A stretch of DNA of 64,000 nucleotides. Origin: Linnemannia hyalina. Lineage: Eukaryota; Mortierellomycota; Mortierellomycetes; Mortierellales; Mortierellaceae. Positions 44,401 through 56,498 of this stretch are shown piece by piece. Made by a program: the position numbers and the translations under genes. Below the pieces are notes generated by a model. It had not been told where the DNA came from, made no database searches, and worked only from the letters and a program-made list of their open reading frames with translations. The stretch is taken from contig JAHRHY010000018.1 of assembly GCA_019671135.1 (NCBI GenBank), forward strand, positions 806,001-870,000. Reading direction: 5' to 3'. The first letter of the stretch is position 1, and every line of letters starts with the position of its first letter.

Positions 44401-46679
44401 GCAGCAGTACCAGTCTGATCATGTATGGCAAGGTCAGTAATATCCAGGACCAGTTGACCAAGATTGCGCAACCACCCGCCCATGGATTCAAGCCCCAGGA
44501 GCACCTGCAGAAGCACCCCAACAGGATCTCGCTCGAAGGAACCATCCGTGCCAACCCCTTCTACCAGCAGGACCGTTCATCGGTTCGCTCCAGTCTTGCA
44601 GACTTGTCGTCGACTGCAGGATCCAGCCCCAACTCTGCCGAAATCCCGGCTCAAGGCAACAACTACAAATCTGGCTCTACTCCTGGCACGCCCCCTGCTC
44701 TGCCTACGAGCGCATTCCTCAAGGTCGCAGCCACTCCTACGCCTGGAACTTCAGCAGCAGTCGGATCTAACAGTGACTCGGACAGCACCGACATGAGGGA
44801 TGATGATGAGAAGCGTGGAATGTCCATCAGGGACGGTATGGTTTCGCCTGCCGCCTCTCCTGAATTGGGTACTCTCAAGGATCGCCTCCCCTCGGCTACG
44901 ACCAGGACTTTGGCTGCCACCTCTGCATCCGCCGCCGCCCTCTTTGCCGGCAAGCACCAGCACCAGCAGCATCAGACGGCCACACCCCCTGCCTCCGAGA
45001 GCAACCAGCAGTTCAAGTCAACCGAGGCTGCCGACCAGGACGACGACGCCTCTCTTTCTTCGCCCACTAAGAGGAGAGGCAGTGTCGGATCCCAGAACGC
45101 TACGACTAACAGACAGTTCCATGTCTACGCCGACAATAATGCTGCTGGTGAGGAGACTCTTAGCCCCGAGGAGGAAGAAGAGGATGAGGAGGAGGAGGAG
45201 GAAGAAGAAGAGGAGACTCCATATGTCGCAGTCGTCCCTCGCTCTGTACCTGGTGGAGCCAACCGTCACTCGATCTTTGTCGACGAGGCCGCCCAAGCCA
45301 TGGATGCCCTGTCCAGAGCTCGCCATCGCCAGAGCATGCGTCTTGAGGGCGAAGAGGTCGACGATGATGACGACGAGGAGGATGACGATGAAGACTATCC
45401 TCACGGCATTACCCCTCCAGAGAAGTGGCACTACTCTGATCTGGAGGACGAGGAGGAATACGAGGAGGAGGAGGAGGACGAGAACGATGACGATTCTGTA
45501 ACCGGAGAACGCCGGAGACGCCACGAGTCATTCATGTCGGCCAAGAGCACATTCATGCCCAACGGCTCCTCTGTCAGTCTGGTTTCGGCCTATGCCGGTC
45601 AGGACGACGACGATGACGATAGCAGCATTGAGGGCGGCAACAGCAGCAGCCGCCGCCGCCTTCACAAAGATACCCAGGAGGAGGTCGAGGGAGACCAAAT
45701 CCGCGAACGAGAGATTCAGTCCCTGGAAGTCCAGTCCTCGCCCGAGAAACAGCAGCAACAGGATATGTCCTCGCCCCACCAAGATCTGACACCCAGCGAT
45801 TTCGTCAAGGGCGACGAATACACGGCGGACCGTTTGATCCCTGTCGGTGGATCGGACGACGAGGAGGACAGGAATGGTGAGGACGAGGATGAGAGTGAGG
45901 ACTCTGAGGATCTGGAGGATAACGATGACGAGGAAGGTCAGGACCGTCGCATCTACCTCCAGCAGCTCCGTCACCAGGCCCGCGAGGCCCGTCGTCAGGA
46001 ACGATTGGCTAACGGCGGAGTCGACTCTAAGAACAAGAAGAAGAACAACAGCAACAACTACAGTAATGATACAACAACAACAACTACCAGCAATGCAGGC
46101 GGTCGCTTTATCAAAAAGGTCCCCAGTCTTGATTCGACTGGTGGCAGTGGTCTCAAGAAGAAGACCCTTCGGAAGGGCCATTCCAAGGAAAACCTCCGGG
46201 ATCAGGACCGACCTCAGACCCCCACTACACCTGTCCCCACCACTCAGATCATCCCTCTTACGCCAACGGATTTTGTTCTCATCCGCCAGAAGCTCTTTGC
46301 CGCTGGCAACTTTGAGGCGTCGATGCGGATGCTGGACACGATCTTCCATGCCGCTATGGCCAAGATGGTCGAGGGTCGTGAGCGTGGTATGCAGACCGAG
46401 CCCATGACTGTTTCCGATGTCCAGGCCCAGGTTCAAGAGAAGGCAGATGTTGCCGCCGTTACCGGTGTCGTCGCTGTCGATGAGGCCAAGAAGGGCGAGA
46501 CCCCTATCGTCAAGGGCGTCTCTGTCTCTACATCGACCTCTACCGAGACTGATGATTTGCAACAGGGCGACAAGAAGAAGACATGGGTCGATGCCGCTGT
46601 TGAGACCCCAGCCGTGGCACCTGTTGAGGACGACGACGATGAGGACCGGGTTGTCGAATGGCTCCTTGCGGGCTGGTAG
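41463..46679 (+). CDS. Large protein with histone-fold-like N-terminus and long disordered acidic region, about 1582 aa
   Basis: Exons 41463-41481, 41705-42385, 42535-42707 and 42804-46679, all GT-AG and in phase. Exon 1 encodes only MSEKRK and a split Glu. Residues 7 to about 230 are helical: VRYIAQKFANAILADTSS, ALNAFLDELLFILVDTAK, then ALGKNAIVEAELEAKSY, and VREIYVALLEDRQIEHTFE. The helix-strand-helix rhythm suggests a histone-like fold; I cannot name the family. The following 1200 residues are rich in Ser, Pro, Gln and Asn, with RPLSPRPASPRP-type repeats, several runs of Glu/Asp (about 45170-45500 and 45860-45935) and basic patches near the end. A short predicted helix, FVLIRQKLFAAGNFEASMRM, sits about 130 residues before the stop. 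It looks like a regulatory or scaffold protein. Gene structure is well supported; function is unknown. Confidence 0.82.
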
Positions 46680-46866
46680 AATAATGACCAAAACAAAAAA
46701 CGAATCTCATATTTATTTATACATAATTACCCCGTGTAGCAACAAACACCCCTTTTACATCATTTCTCATAAAAAAGCAATAACTCACATGCTTCAAATC
46801 TTCTTTTACTGATCTTGCTCAAGGTGAACGACTCAACGGCCGGTTTCATTTCTAATAGTCTCACTT

Positions 46867-47043
46867 TTAAACAGTGATCGCCGTCCGTGGAATATGATCA
46901 GTCGTGGCATTACTGTCTGTCATTGTCAAGTCCAATGCGTCCCTATTCTTTTTGATCTCTTTTTCTAGTTCGCGTTGTGACAAATGCATGAAAAGCAGAC
47001 GAGTCGGCGTAACGTGTTTGTGCGCGGTGAATGCATCCATATC
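46867..47043 (-). other. Possible 3'-terminal coding exon of an unidentified minus-strand gene
   Basis: A strong acceptor (ctctgtacag) precedes a frame of 58 residues, beginning DMDAFTAHKHVTPTRLLFMH with a Lys/Glu-rich helix after it, ending at TAA 46869-46867. Composition is protein-like. I found no upstream exon between here and the KIN17 stop, so it may be an alternative last exon, a tiny gene with a distant start, or chance. Confidence 0.25.
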
Positions 47044-47373
47044 CTGTACAGAGCAACGTGAAGGTCCAAAAACAATTAGTTCTTCCTTCCTTCCTTTCTC
47101 AGAAAGATAAGAGTTCAGTCCCAAATTGCCATAGTGGAGTTGGAAGTACAAAGGTTTATAGGCCTCTCGAAGCCCAGGACAACCAACATTCCAAGACCAA
47201 AGAAAGAAGTTATATTTTTAGTGGCTCTGGTTTCCAACACAAAGCTATGACAGAGCTTAGGAGAAGCAAACAAGGATGCACCAATAGAAAAGTGGCCTGT
47301 CCCCATCCTATCTCCAGAAGCAACTCCTTGGTTTGCAAAACGAAACAAAGAAATAGAAAAAGAAACTGTTTCT

Positions 47374-49069
47374 TTAATCACGACCGCGATCTCTGTTGCT
47401 GCTATCGCGATCCCGTTCCCGGTCCTTGAAATCCCTGTCAGGACGAGAGTCTCGATTTGATGATCCATATTCGCGACCACGATCACGATCATCTCTGCTG
47501 TCACGACTAGACCTGTAACTCTCTCTGTCACGGTCGTCCCGATTAGATTTGTAGTCTCGGTCCCGATCGTCTCTGTTGTCTCGACTTGACCGGTTATCCC
47601 GATCCCTGTCATCACGGTCATCTCGACTTGTGCGATAATCCCGATCCCGTTCCCGATCTCGAGTGTCTCTGCTGTCTCGACTGTCACGGCTTGACCTGTA
47701 GTCTCGGTCGCGGTCATCTCGGGTCGAATCTCTGGATCTATCCTTCTCCGGTTCTGGTTGCTGCGTAGCTGAGCGCCCACTACCGCTATTGTTCAATTCC
47801 TCCAAGCGCTTCTTCTTAGCCATTTCCCGCTCCATGATCTCTTCGACTGGCGACCGCTTCTTGGTGGGTGTTAAAGATGTGGTTGTACTTGCCACATTTC
47901 CATTTCCAGAGACGGCGGTAGCGGTGGATGTAGAAGCGTTCTTGGACGAAAAGGGGTTCGGCTTTTTGGCTGCAAGCGCGTTCAAACTCTTGGGTTTCAG
48001 CAACCCACCGCCGCCCAACTTGATACCAAGACCACCAAGACCACCAGTCAGACTAACCGACTTAATCGAGATATCCAGCTTAATCTTCTCCTCCTCATTC
48101 TCCCTGACCAACTCTGTTGTGACACCATCAGTCTCGTCCTGTTGTTGCTTGAGTGCCAAAGCCTTATCGATCTGCTGTTGGATCAATCTTTGCTCCCGCT
48201 GCTCGTCGTCGAGCTCCATGCGCTCTTTCTTTGCAATAGCTTCCTGTCTTGCCAGAGTCTTGGGTGAGTTATCGATCCACTGGATGAACCATCCCTTAGG
48301 GGTCTCATCTACTATAGCCAGTCCTTCTTTTCCAAGGTTCATTATGAACTCGGAGAGGGTCGCCCATTTGGTGGAGTTCATGTGGAGATGTGTCCGGTCA
48401 GCAATGAATTCCTGGTACACGAGGTTTGCATTGACTCGACGAGTTCCGTATCTATGAGCGGCAAACAACGGGCAAGGGTTATAGTTAGAGATGATGTTTT
48501 GATTTGTCATCCAGGTAGTTGTTTTGCGAGACGAGGCAGTAAAGGGGTTTGGCGAACAGCGGGTTGAAAGGTACCTGGTGGAGAGCAGCTTCATAAAGTC
48601 CTTCAGAAACTCCGCAGAATAGTCATTGATGTATTTCTCGGGAGACTCGGCCACCAACAGGATCTTGCGCTGATGCGACTCTGAAGCGCAGTGGCACTAA
48701 TTTTCAATGAAAATAGTAATAAAAAAGCTGTATGTGAGAAAGAAGAAAAGTCTTCAACAGAGATTACCAGGCATAGTAATATACGGTGTACCGTCGCCGT
48801 CCTCTTCGTAGGCTTCTGTTGGTGTTATATATACCTTGAATCCGTTCTCGTCTCGGCATTGCTTCTCGCAGATCTGGCAGTACCATCTCAGTTTCTGAAG
48901 CCCCTTTGATTTAATGCGGTTGCCAATCTATTTTATGTTGGAAGGAAACGTAGACGAGAAGATGAGTCTTTTTTTTGCATTCGTGGCATTGTGTGACATG
49001 CAAGGAGGCGAGAGTCAATGAATGCAGTGAGCTTACAGCTTTGGCGGTCAAGAAGCCATCTTTTGCCAT
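47374..49069 (-). CDS. KIN17: KIN17-type DNA/RNA-binding zinc-finger protein, 4 exons, about 441 aa
   Basis: Exons in transcript order: 49069-49037, 48927-48835, 48696-48575, 48451-47374. The N-terminus matches KIN17: MAKDGFLTAKA, then LQKLRWYCQICEKQC with a C2H2 zinc finger (Cys28, Cys31, His44, His50). The winged-helix domain follows with RYGTRRVNANLVYQEFI, HLHMNSTKWATLSEF and VDETPKGWFIQWID. KIN17 is a nuclear protein linked to DNA replication and repair and found in spliceosomal B complexes. The C-terminal tandem KOW/SH3-like domain of animal KIN17 is not visible. Its place is taken by a Gly-rich patch (GGLGGLGIKLGGGG) and about 130 residues of Arg/Asp/Ser repeats (RDRDYRSSRD type) to the end. 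Such repeats suit RNA-processing proteins. Confidence 0.9.
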
Positions 49070-49266
49070 GGTTGATTGTGGTTGTAGAAGAGGTGAGTGT
49101 TCGAAGGGAGAAGTGCTGCTCCCTTGGACCCTTTAAAAAGTCTTGGTGGCTTAGCCTTTTTAGGTCTTATGGCCCTAATGCCGCATGTTGCACAACCCAA
49201 AGATAGTCATTGTTTAAGAGTTCGGCGAAAGTGCAACAACTTCAAGTTTGCTGTTTTATTAGGTGT

Positions 49267-50384
49267 TTACTGTACATATTTGTTCATGAACTTGCGGTGA
49301 AAGTCCGAGCGAAGAGTATCGTTGATGAACCGCTTCTTGGGCTTATCGTCCATGCCACGGGCCTGGTTCTTGAAGATCACATCCTCGTCCCATCGCCTCT
49401 TGACCGAAAAGTCTTTGGGTCCTGATGATGCCGCAGATGCCTCAGGCATTTCCAACAGGGGGTTTCCTGCAGCAACCTGTGCCTCCCGTGCCTTTTCTTC
49501 TTCTTCGCGCTGAATCCTCTCCTGGCGCTCCTTCTCCTCTGCACGTTCCCGCTTGATCTTTTCCAGCTCACGCAACAGCTCTGCAGTGTCATCTTCATCA
49601 TCGCTACTTTGGTATAATGAAAAATGTGACAAAGATGTCAGTTTAACTAGGGCAAAATAGTAGCACATCCATTTCATATCCATGTCAACAAGACAAAACT
49701 CTGCAAATAACTCGAAATCACACGCACCTGTCACTGTCATCACTATCACTGTCGTCGCTACCCTTGTTTGCATCGCTGTCGTCGCTATCATCCTTGTCTA
49801 ACCGCTCGGCCTCCTGCAACAGCCTCTGTTTCCTCTCAAGAGGGGTCTCTGTAGAAGACTCTGCTGCTGCTTCCTGCTCTTGATCGTCATCATTGACGTC
49901 CTTGAAGGAATTGGAAAGTCCGGCGCCCAACTTCGCGACCTTGTTGACTTTTTCATAATGATCCTGTTCTGCCTTCTTCAGCTGAGCCTTCAAATCCACA
50001 CGGTTGAGTTCATCCTGAGTTGTCTGACCCGTCTGTCTATTAGAGTTGTCCACAAAAAAAGAGAGAGTCAAAAACGCTATCAACTAAGTGTTCATGGATA
50101 CAAATCGAAAGTCTAGCGACACAAGACTATCTTCGAGTTTGTCATGAAGTGCATACCTGAACTTGAGCTTTGTGTGGGAGGCGAGATCGCGGGAGCTGTA
50201 GATGCGAGTGGGAGCTTGGCTTCCCTTTCCACGGGCTGGATCAAATGTGGGCCTAAGTTGTTTTTAATTGAGATTAAGAATGGCCAAGTTAGTGTCTCGT
50301 GTAAGTCGTGTTGACAGTTTTGACTGACTGGAAAAGAGCAACGAGGATTTGAAGTTGAGGTACGCACCTGGCAGCGGTAGTCAT
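49267..50384 (-). CDS. CWC15: Pre-mRNA splicing factor CWC15/Cwf15, 4 exons, about 253 aa
   Basis: Exons in transcript order: 50384-50368, 50252-50157, 50036-49728, 49606-49267, all in phase. It starts [20 protein letters not shown] and ends with the family hallmark [15 protein letters not shown], then [20 protein letters not shown]. Between are a Gln/Lys helix, an acidic Asp/Ser run ([20 protein letters not shown]) and a charged coiled coil ([20 protein letters not shown]). CWC15 is a component of the Prp19/NineTeen-complex part of the active spliceosome. Length fits the family (about 175-265 aa). It lies upstream of KIN17 on the same strand with under 200 bases between CWC15 stop and KIN17 start. 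Confidence 0.95.
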
Positions 50385-51764
50385 TGTGCGATGGTCGGTT
50401 GTGTGGAGAGGCTGTTGAAGAGAAGCGTAAAGACATACAACCTGTCCAAGGTAGAGACACTTCCGTCTTGGTACTCTGAATAATCGCAAGCGATGCACAT
50501 TTCAGGAGTTATTTGTTGTCGCCACCAACCCAGGAACCTGGATCCAAGAACTGATAACCTCACTTAACGACGGACCGTTGGGATCTGATTAAACCATACG
50601 TTCATATGCTGATAGCGGCGAAGGCAAGAATAACCGCGTTGCTGCTGGCGATATAAAACGTTCCTTGCTACTCTTTCGCTCTGGTTTTTCTTTGCATGAC
50701 CTTTGTTGAAATGCAGCCATCCCTTCTGGGCTGAACCTTCCTTCTGGGCTGAACCTTCCTACTCTCGTTTTCTTCTTTCTTGGTTGGCTGACTCCGACCA
50801 TTCAATGACTAAGAGAAAACAAAGAAAAAGCGAGAAAGGAGAATGACAAAGAGTATGCGTTGAGAGAAGGATGGAACATGATGGAAGTGAACCAAGTAGT
50901 TTATTGGGCGTGTCTGTCGTGTTTTAGTGTGGGCTTGATTACTTATCCGCGGAAGTGTCTACAGGTGAGTGCAAGTGTAAATTACATGACCAAGAAAAAG
51001 AGAAAAAAGGGGCGGAGGAAAATAGAACGGACCTTGGGATCGATGCTCGGGTATGAAAAAAATTCAAACAACTGACCTGACAGCAGCCTGCCTTTCGATG
51101 CTTTGTGCTCACAGTGCAACAAAGTAAGCAACAAGACCCACAGTCGAAAAAAAGGACAGAAGAGACTTGGTCTTGTATTTCCACAGCACTGACTGTCTTA
51201 CTAAAAGGACCATTGTCCTGCATGCTATCATTCTTTCTTCTTTCTGTGCCGTCCCTTCTTTCTGGCCCTCTGTCCTTCCACCTTGACCTTCCTTCCTTCA
51301 CCCTCCTGCTTTGTCATATACGCCCCTTGACCCCTCACTAGATCATCATCTCTTTCTCTTTCTCTTTCTTTCCCATTCCAGGCTGTACCCCTCATCGCCA
51401 CACTAGCCCATCCGCTCTATATATACTCTCTCACCTACCCCGCCCACACTTACCCAAACTCTCCACTTTTCGTCTTCTCTTTCCACTGTCACCCATCTTC
51501 GCCTCATCACACCTCAAAACAACTACAACTGAAGTATACATTTCGTCTTCTTCTTTTCTTTCTCTCTCCCCTTTCTGCTTCCACGCTCATCGCATTGTCT
51601 CCCATCTCACCACAGGTTCTTTTTCCATTACATTCAAACTCGACTTAGTCCCTTTTACCTTGTCACACTCCAGACACACCTTCTTTTTGAACCCACGAAA
51701 AACGCAAAAACGCAAAAAAAAAAAACCCCTCCGCTCACACCAACAAAAAAAGAGAAAGAGAGAA
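50385..51764. other. Gap between CWC15 and the first kelch gene
   Basis: No gene seen. It holds the CWC15 promoter, a 15-base direct repeat (ttctgggctgaacct near 50726 and 50742) and a long pyrimidine-rich leader (about 51220-51660) ahead of the kelch gene. Confidence 0.55.
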
Positions 51765-54412
51765 ATGATACCATCGCTCTGCAGCCACTGCAACGGCTGC
51801 CGGTTACGGACAATGCATAGGACCACAAGCCCGCAGCGGAGCAAAAGGAAACAACAATATCAACAACGGCGAACACTTTTTGTCCCACACCAACGTCTCT
51901 CCCTCGTCGCCGCTAGTCTGATCCTATCCCTCTCCCTTTCCCGCCCGATCCATGCCCAACAGCAAACACCATCACCACAGCCTTACCTTTACAAACCACG
52001 CTTCTCCTCCGGCTCAGCCATCGCCAACAATCGACTCTATATTGTCTCTGGCTACACCTCTGAGTTTTTTCCCTCGGACGCAGTAGGCGACTCCATGTTT
52101 GTGCCCCTCGACCGCCCCTTCTCCAACGACTCTGTCCCCTGGACGGCCGTTAAACCCCCTTGGATCGCAACCAGACCATTTTCTATGAACGGATCCGATG
52201 CCACCGTCGTACCAACAATAGATCAATCCCACCTCGTTTTCCTGGGCGCAAGCGGTCAAGGCGATCCCCTCCTCATGTCCTACGACATCGGTGCCGACTC
52301 GTGGGCTCCCTTCCGTTCAGATCCCGACCCACCACGCTCTGCTGTCGGTGCGGCTCTCGATCTAGAGACAGGCGTCATTGTCGTCCAGGGAGGCTTTATC
52401 AGGAACTTCGGTGCCCCTCTGTCGTCAGAAATCGACATTCTAACCTCAAATGGAGGTATGGCCCAGTGGGCATGGAGAAAGGGTGCGCCAACGACGCCAT
52501 TGAGACCCATCTTTCAGCCCATCGTCGTCTACCTACCGACACGAAAGGCCACCCTCATCATTGGTGGCACCAATTTTGAAAACAACAACATCGCAGGACT
52601 CCAAAAACTCGACTCTGGATACCTCGTCACCACTTCCACCGTCAAAGGTATCACAACAGTGAGCAACGCCATCGTCAATCTCACAGCATCTGAAATGGCG
52701 GTGCCCGTGAGTCGATTGTCGCCCTGCTATACTGTTCTGGAAAACGGCGACCTGTTTATGTACGGAGGAGCGACATTCTCAAGCAGTTTAAACGAAGCCT
52801 GGATTCTCAATGCTGGCGACCTGTCATGGAAGATGATGTCTATCGGCCAAAACCCTACAGCAGGGCGAGCAGGAGCTACCTGTCAACGGATATCACCAAA
52901 CCACATCATGGTTGTTGGAGGCAAGTCCACCTAAATTTACAGTGTAAAACTCTTGTTGAGAGGCTCATGCTCGAGTAGAAAACTGGGATATCAAAAACAT
53001 AGGAGGGGAGTGAAGACCGATGGTCGCTCTCCTTTTTCCTTGGGATCTCATACTTTTTCTTGTTTGTTTGCCTGGTGACTGGTCCAAGCTACACCTTTTT
53101 AACCCCAGTTTGTTCACACTGCTTGTATCTTTAAATAGGATACAGTGCGGTGATTAACAATCCCGTACGAACATTTTCTCAGCCCCAAATTGGCATCATT
53201 GACACTAAACAGTGGGTGTGGACAGCAACATATACACCACCGCGCCCAGGACTACCACTCGGCGCCATCATCGGGATCATCGTCGGCAGCTGTCTATTAT
53301 TGGGCATCGCCTTGTTCTTTGCAGGACGCACGCTCTGGAAGAGACGCAAGTCCGACACCGACAGGAAAATCAACCGGGATTCAGTCTCGGCACACCCACT
53401 CATGGGCAGTGACTCGGCCCTCACGAACGACAGCAACGACCGTTTCCACAGCACCCGCAATCTGATCTCACCCTCACCTTCCTCAGGCCCTATCTCCGGT
53501 AAAATGGGATCTGAATTTCATTCGGCATCTCTGACATCGACCAAGGACGGGAGGTCACTTCCTTTGATGATCATCCCCTATCCGGCGTCGACCACCTACA
53601 ACTCCTCATCGCTTTCAGTTGCAGGAACAGATTCGCCCGAGCGAGGATCGACCCCGACCTGGAACAGTTACAAGAGCAAAGGTGCCAAATCCAAAGGGTC
53701 GCTGCCCGAGAGCGAACGGTTGCCGCAGACAATAGCCGATATGCAGTACGGATACTATGTCAAGACAACACTACACAACAAGCAGTACGAGAAGCGGCAG
53801 ATCGATCTCAACCGACAACAGCCTAACAATGGACTCAACCGGAAGATCACGTCGAACCAGTATGCGATCCTCAATGACGGGTACCACGACGACATCGAGC
53901 TGGCGACGGCGGTTTTGCAGTTGAAGGACGTGGAAATGGGCGAGGAGTCGATCATGACTCCTCTGCAGTCGCTCGAGACAGGGACGATCTTGGTGTCGAG
54001 TCATCTGGACGATCAAGGCAGTTATCTTATATCACCGACTGGACCTACATCGCCGATTGGACATACACCGCCGATGCCGATGAGGGGGATTTCACATAGG
54101 TTTAGTAATATCCCCTCCAAGGCCGAGTTGAACGATGATGACGATGAGGAGCTCTATCAGCCAGGTGTTGGAGGGTCGATCACGAAGCTCAATGCCATCA
54201 AGGCTGCCAAAGCTAAGGCCAAGGCTGCTGAACTATCCGGAGCAGGGGCAGCACCAGGAGCAGGACAAGGCAAAGGACAGCAGAACCAGAGCCAGAACCA
54301 ATCGCAGCAGCAGCAACAATCGGGAAGGCGTGCGATGCCACCATTGTCGGAGGAACTCATCTCGGAGGAGAGTGAAGCGCTTGCAGACAACCGCCGAGTC
54401 AGGCGGCCGTAA
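51765..54412 (+). CDS. Kelch-propeller single-pass membrane protein, about 809 aa (paralogue 1)
   Basis: Exons 51765-52920 and 53139-54412. Frame is kept only with a GC donor at 52921 (GGAG|GCAAGT), at exactly the place where the paralogue at 56499 has GT. The N-terminus is basic, then a hydrophobic segment (LSLVAASLILSLSLS) ending PIHAQQQ as a signal peptide or anchor. Kelch-type blades follow (RLYIVSGYTS, LVFLGASGQG, VIVVQGGFI, ATLIIGGTNF, DLFMYGGATFSSSLNEAWIL, HIMVVGGYS), giving an extracellular beta-propeller. A transmembrane helix at about residues 425-448 (LGAIIGIIVGSCLLLGIALF) is followed by KRRKS and a 360-residue Ser/Gln-rich cytoplasmic tail. The layout is receptor- or adhesin-like, at the cell surface. 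Ligand unknown. The ATG at 51813 is an alternative start. Confidence 0.83.
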
Positions 54413-56498
54413 TAAACAACTTCGCATACCACTTTTTGCATATCTTTGAATACAATGATGACTGGGAGCTGTTATCGGTTCACAATTGTATGAACAGGCT
54501 TAGCTGAGAATGATTAAAATGTAGTGTGTGAGGTGGATTAGGTTGGTACCTCGGACGTTGTATGTTGCTTGCATCATCACATCATGTTTCTCATTGATCT
54601 CGATCGGAAGTGAAGAAACCGAGGGCGGGAAACATGGGTGAGAGGGACAAGAAGAACTAGAATGGGTAGGACATGGACTGATGTTCCCAAAAGAAGACAT
54701 TTCGGCGCCTGTGAACAGTGTCAACCCATCCGCGGTGTTTTCTCTGTTGTTATTTTTGGGCGCTCTTTTCTTTCAGAGTGATGAAGGGAAAGGCACTAAC
54801 TGGAGAAGGAAGAAGTGGATCAGGGGGATGATGCAGATTTGTTTGTCTCGGTCGCATCTTGGCACACAGGCATACCTGCCATGCATCCTCCTTCGATGCC
54901 ATGTTCTTCTTTCTCTCTCTTTCTCTCTCTTTCTCTCTTTCTCTGCCTTTCTTTCTCTTTCTCTCTTTTTCTCTCTCTCTTTTCTCTTTCTCGCACTTTT
55001 CATTGAACAAAGAAGAGGATAAGAAGAAAAGAACACTTCAATCGCTTCAATCGACGAGATTTGCTTCTGCTTTCGCTGTTGTTTTGGTTCCCGTTGTTGT
55101 TATTGTTGTTGTGTATTTCCCTTCAAAGAGTGTTGGCTCTCAAAACTTCTGTCTCCCTCTCTCTCTTTCGTCTTCATAGTCCCTCCAATTGACTCTGACG
55201 CCCTTTGTCCCTCTTTTTTTTTTTTCTTCCTCGCATAAAAAAAACGGTACACACGCATCAATCGCTGCCTACTATCCCTGTGTCAATAGCAATTGCGCAC
55301 GACGTGGCGGCTACTTGTTTACCCCCTCTCGTCTTGTTTGCGGGATGAGAAAAAAAGTAGGGAGCACGACAGTGAACGAAGACGGCTTAGAGTCCATATC
55401 GAGCCAATGGGGTCTGCCAAGAAGGGGAGACAGTAGAGGGAATTTTGCCAAATGCATCCCTCGTCTTTTTTTTTTTTGAGAGCATCACTTCAAGAAAAGT
55501 CAGCACTTCCATCCAATACTCTTGCACACACTTCTAGGAAGGATTGACAGATGAACACAAACGACGACAAACTAGAGTCTAAACAAGAAGCAACACTGGC
55601 AATGTCAATGATAAGGACAATGGCTAATAAACAAACAGCCAGTCAGAGATCGGAAAGAGAGCCGAGCACCAAATAGACGAGAAGGAAGAGGCAGAGAAGG
55701 GGCAGAGGAGAGGCAGAGAAGGGGCAGAGGTGAGGCAGAGAAGAGAGATGAGAAAATGACTGCCTTGGGCAAACCCTGGGTAATGAATTGAAAAGCTGTA
55801 AGTGGCAGAGAACGGCACTAAAACAACACACAACTGTCCATCCACACATCTCCCTGTCCAATAATGACACTCGTGTTCAACAAGAGAGACAGTTAAAGTC
55901 ATAAAGGGCACACCTTCCTCTCACTCTTACGTCTTCTTTCCTTCCTCTTCTGTCCATCATCCTTTCCCCTCTCTCTCCTTCATCCCATCCACCCCTCTAC
56001 TCTCTTCCTTTCCATCATCAACTTCCTCGTCCCCCTTTGCCCCCCATTGCAACAATCAACAAACACACCCCCTTGCTGTTCGTTGACATCATCTCTCTCT
56101 CTCCCTTCCTTCTTCCGACTGGATCCGTCTTTTTCTGCTGTTCATTACAAACACACTTCACACACCCCTCACTCACCCACTCACTCACTCACTCTCCTCT
56201 CCTTCCTTCCTTTTTCTCTTTTTCACTCAATCGCCTTCCACATCACAATCACCATCCTCTCTCTCTTTCCTCACACAACAAACGAAAAAAAAAGCCTCAC
56301 AGATAACTAAGGGCTTTATATTTCAGCAAACATGTGCTGAGCATCTTGCTTTCCCTCGGTATTCTCCCCCTCTATCAATTCATCTTCCCCAGACCCCCTT
56401 TTCCCCCGGTTACACCCCTGGCGGCACTTCACACTCACCTCCACAGAAACCAACTCGACCATCCCTTCACTCCAACGCCTTTTTATTTCACTATCATC
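54413..56498. other. Gap between the two kelch genes
   Basis: No gene seen. It contains CT-rich simple sequence (about 54905-55000), a GA/GC-rich minisatellite (55687-55745) and a pyrimidine-rich leader (about 55915-56260) before the second kelch gene. Confidence 0.55.
55687..55745. repeat. Minisatellite, 22-bp unit, about 2.5 copies
   Basis: Unit aggcagagaaggggcagagg plus two variable bases, repeated twice and then truncated. Confidence 0.7.

Noticed and set aside
45528..46691. 387-codon frame on the minus strand
   Set aside because: Lies wholly antisense to the large exon of the gene at 41463 and mirrors its acidic and Gln-rich repeats (Leu/Val-rich output).
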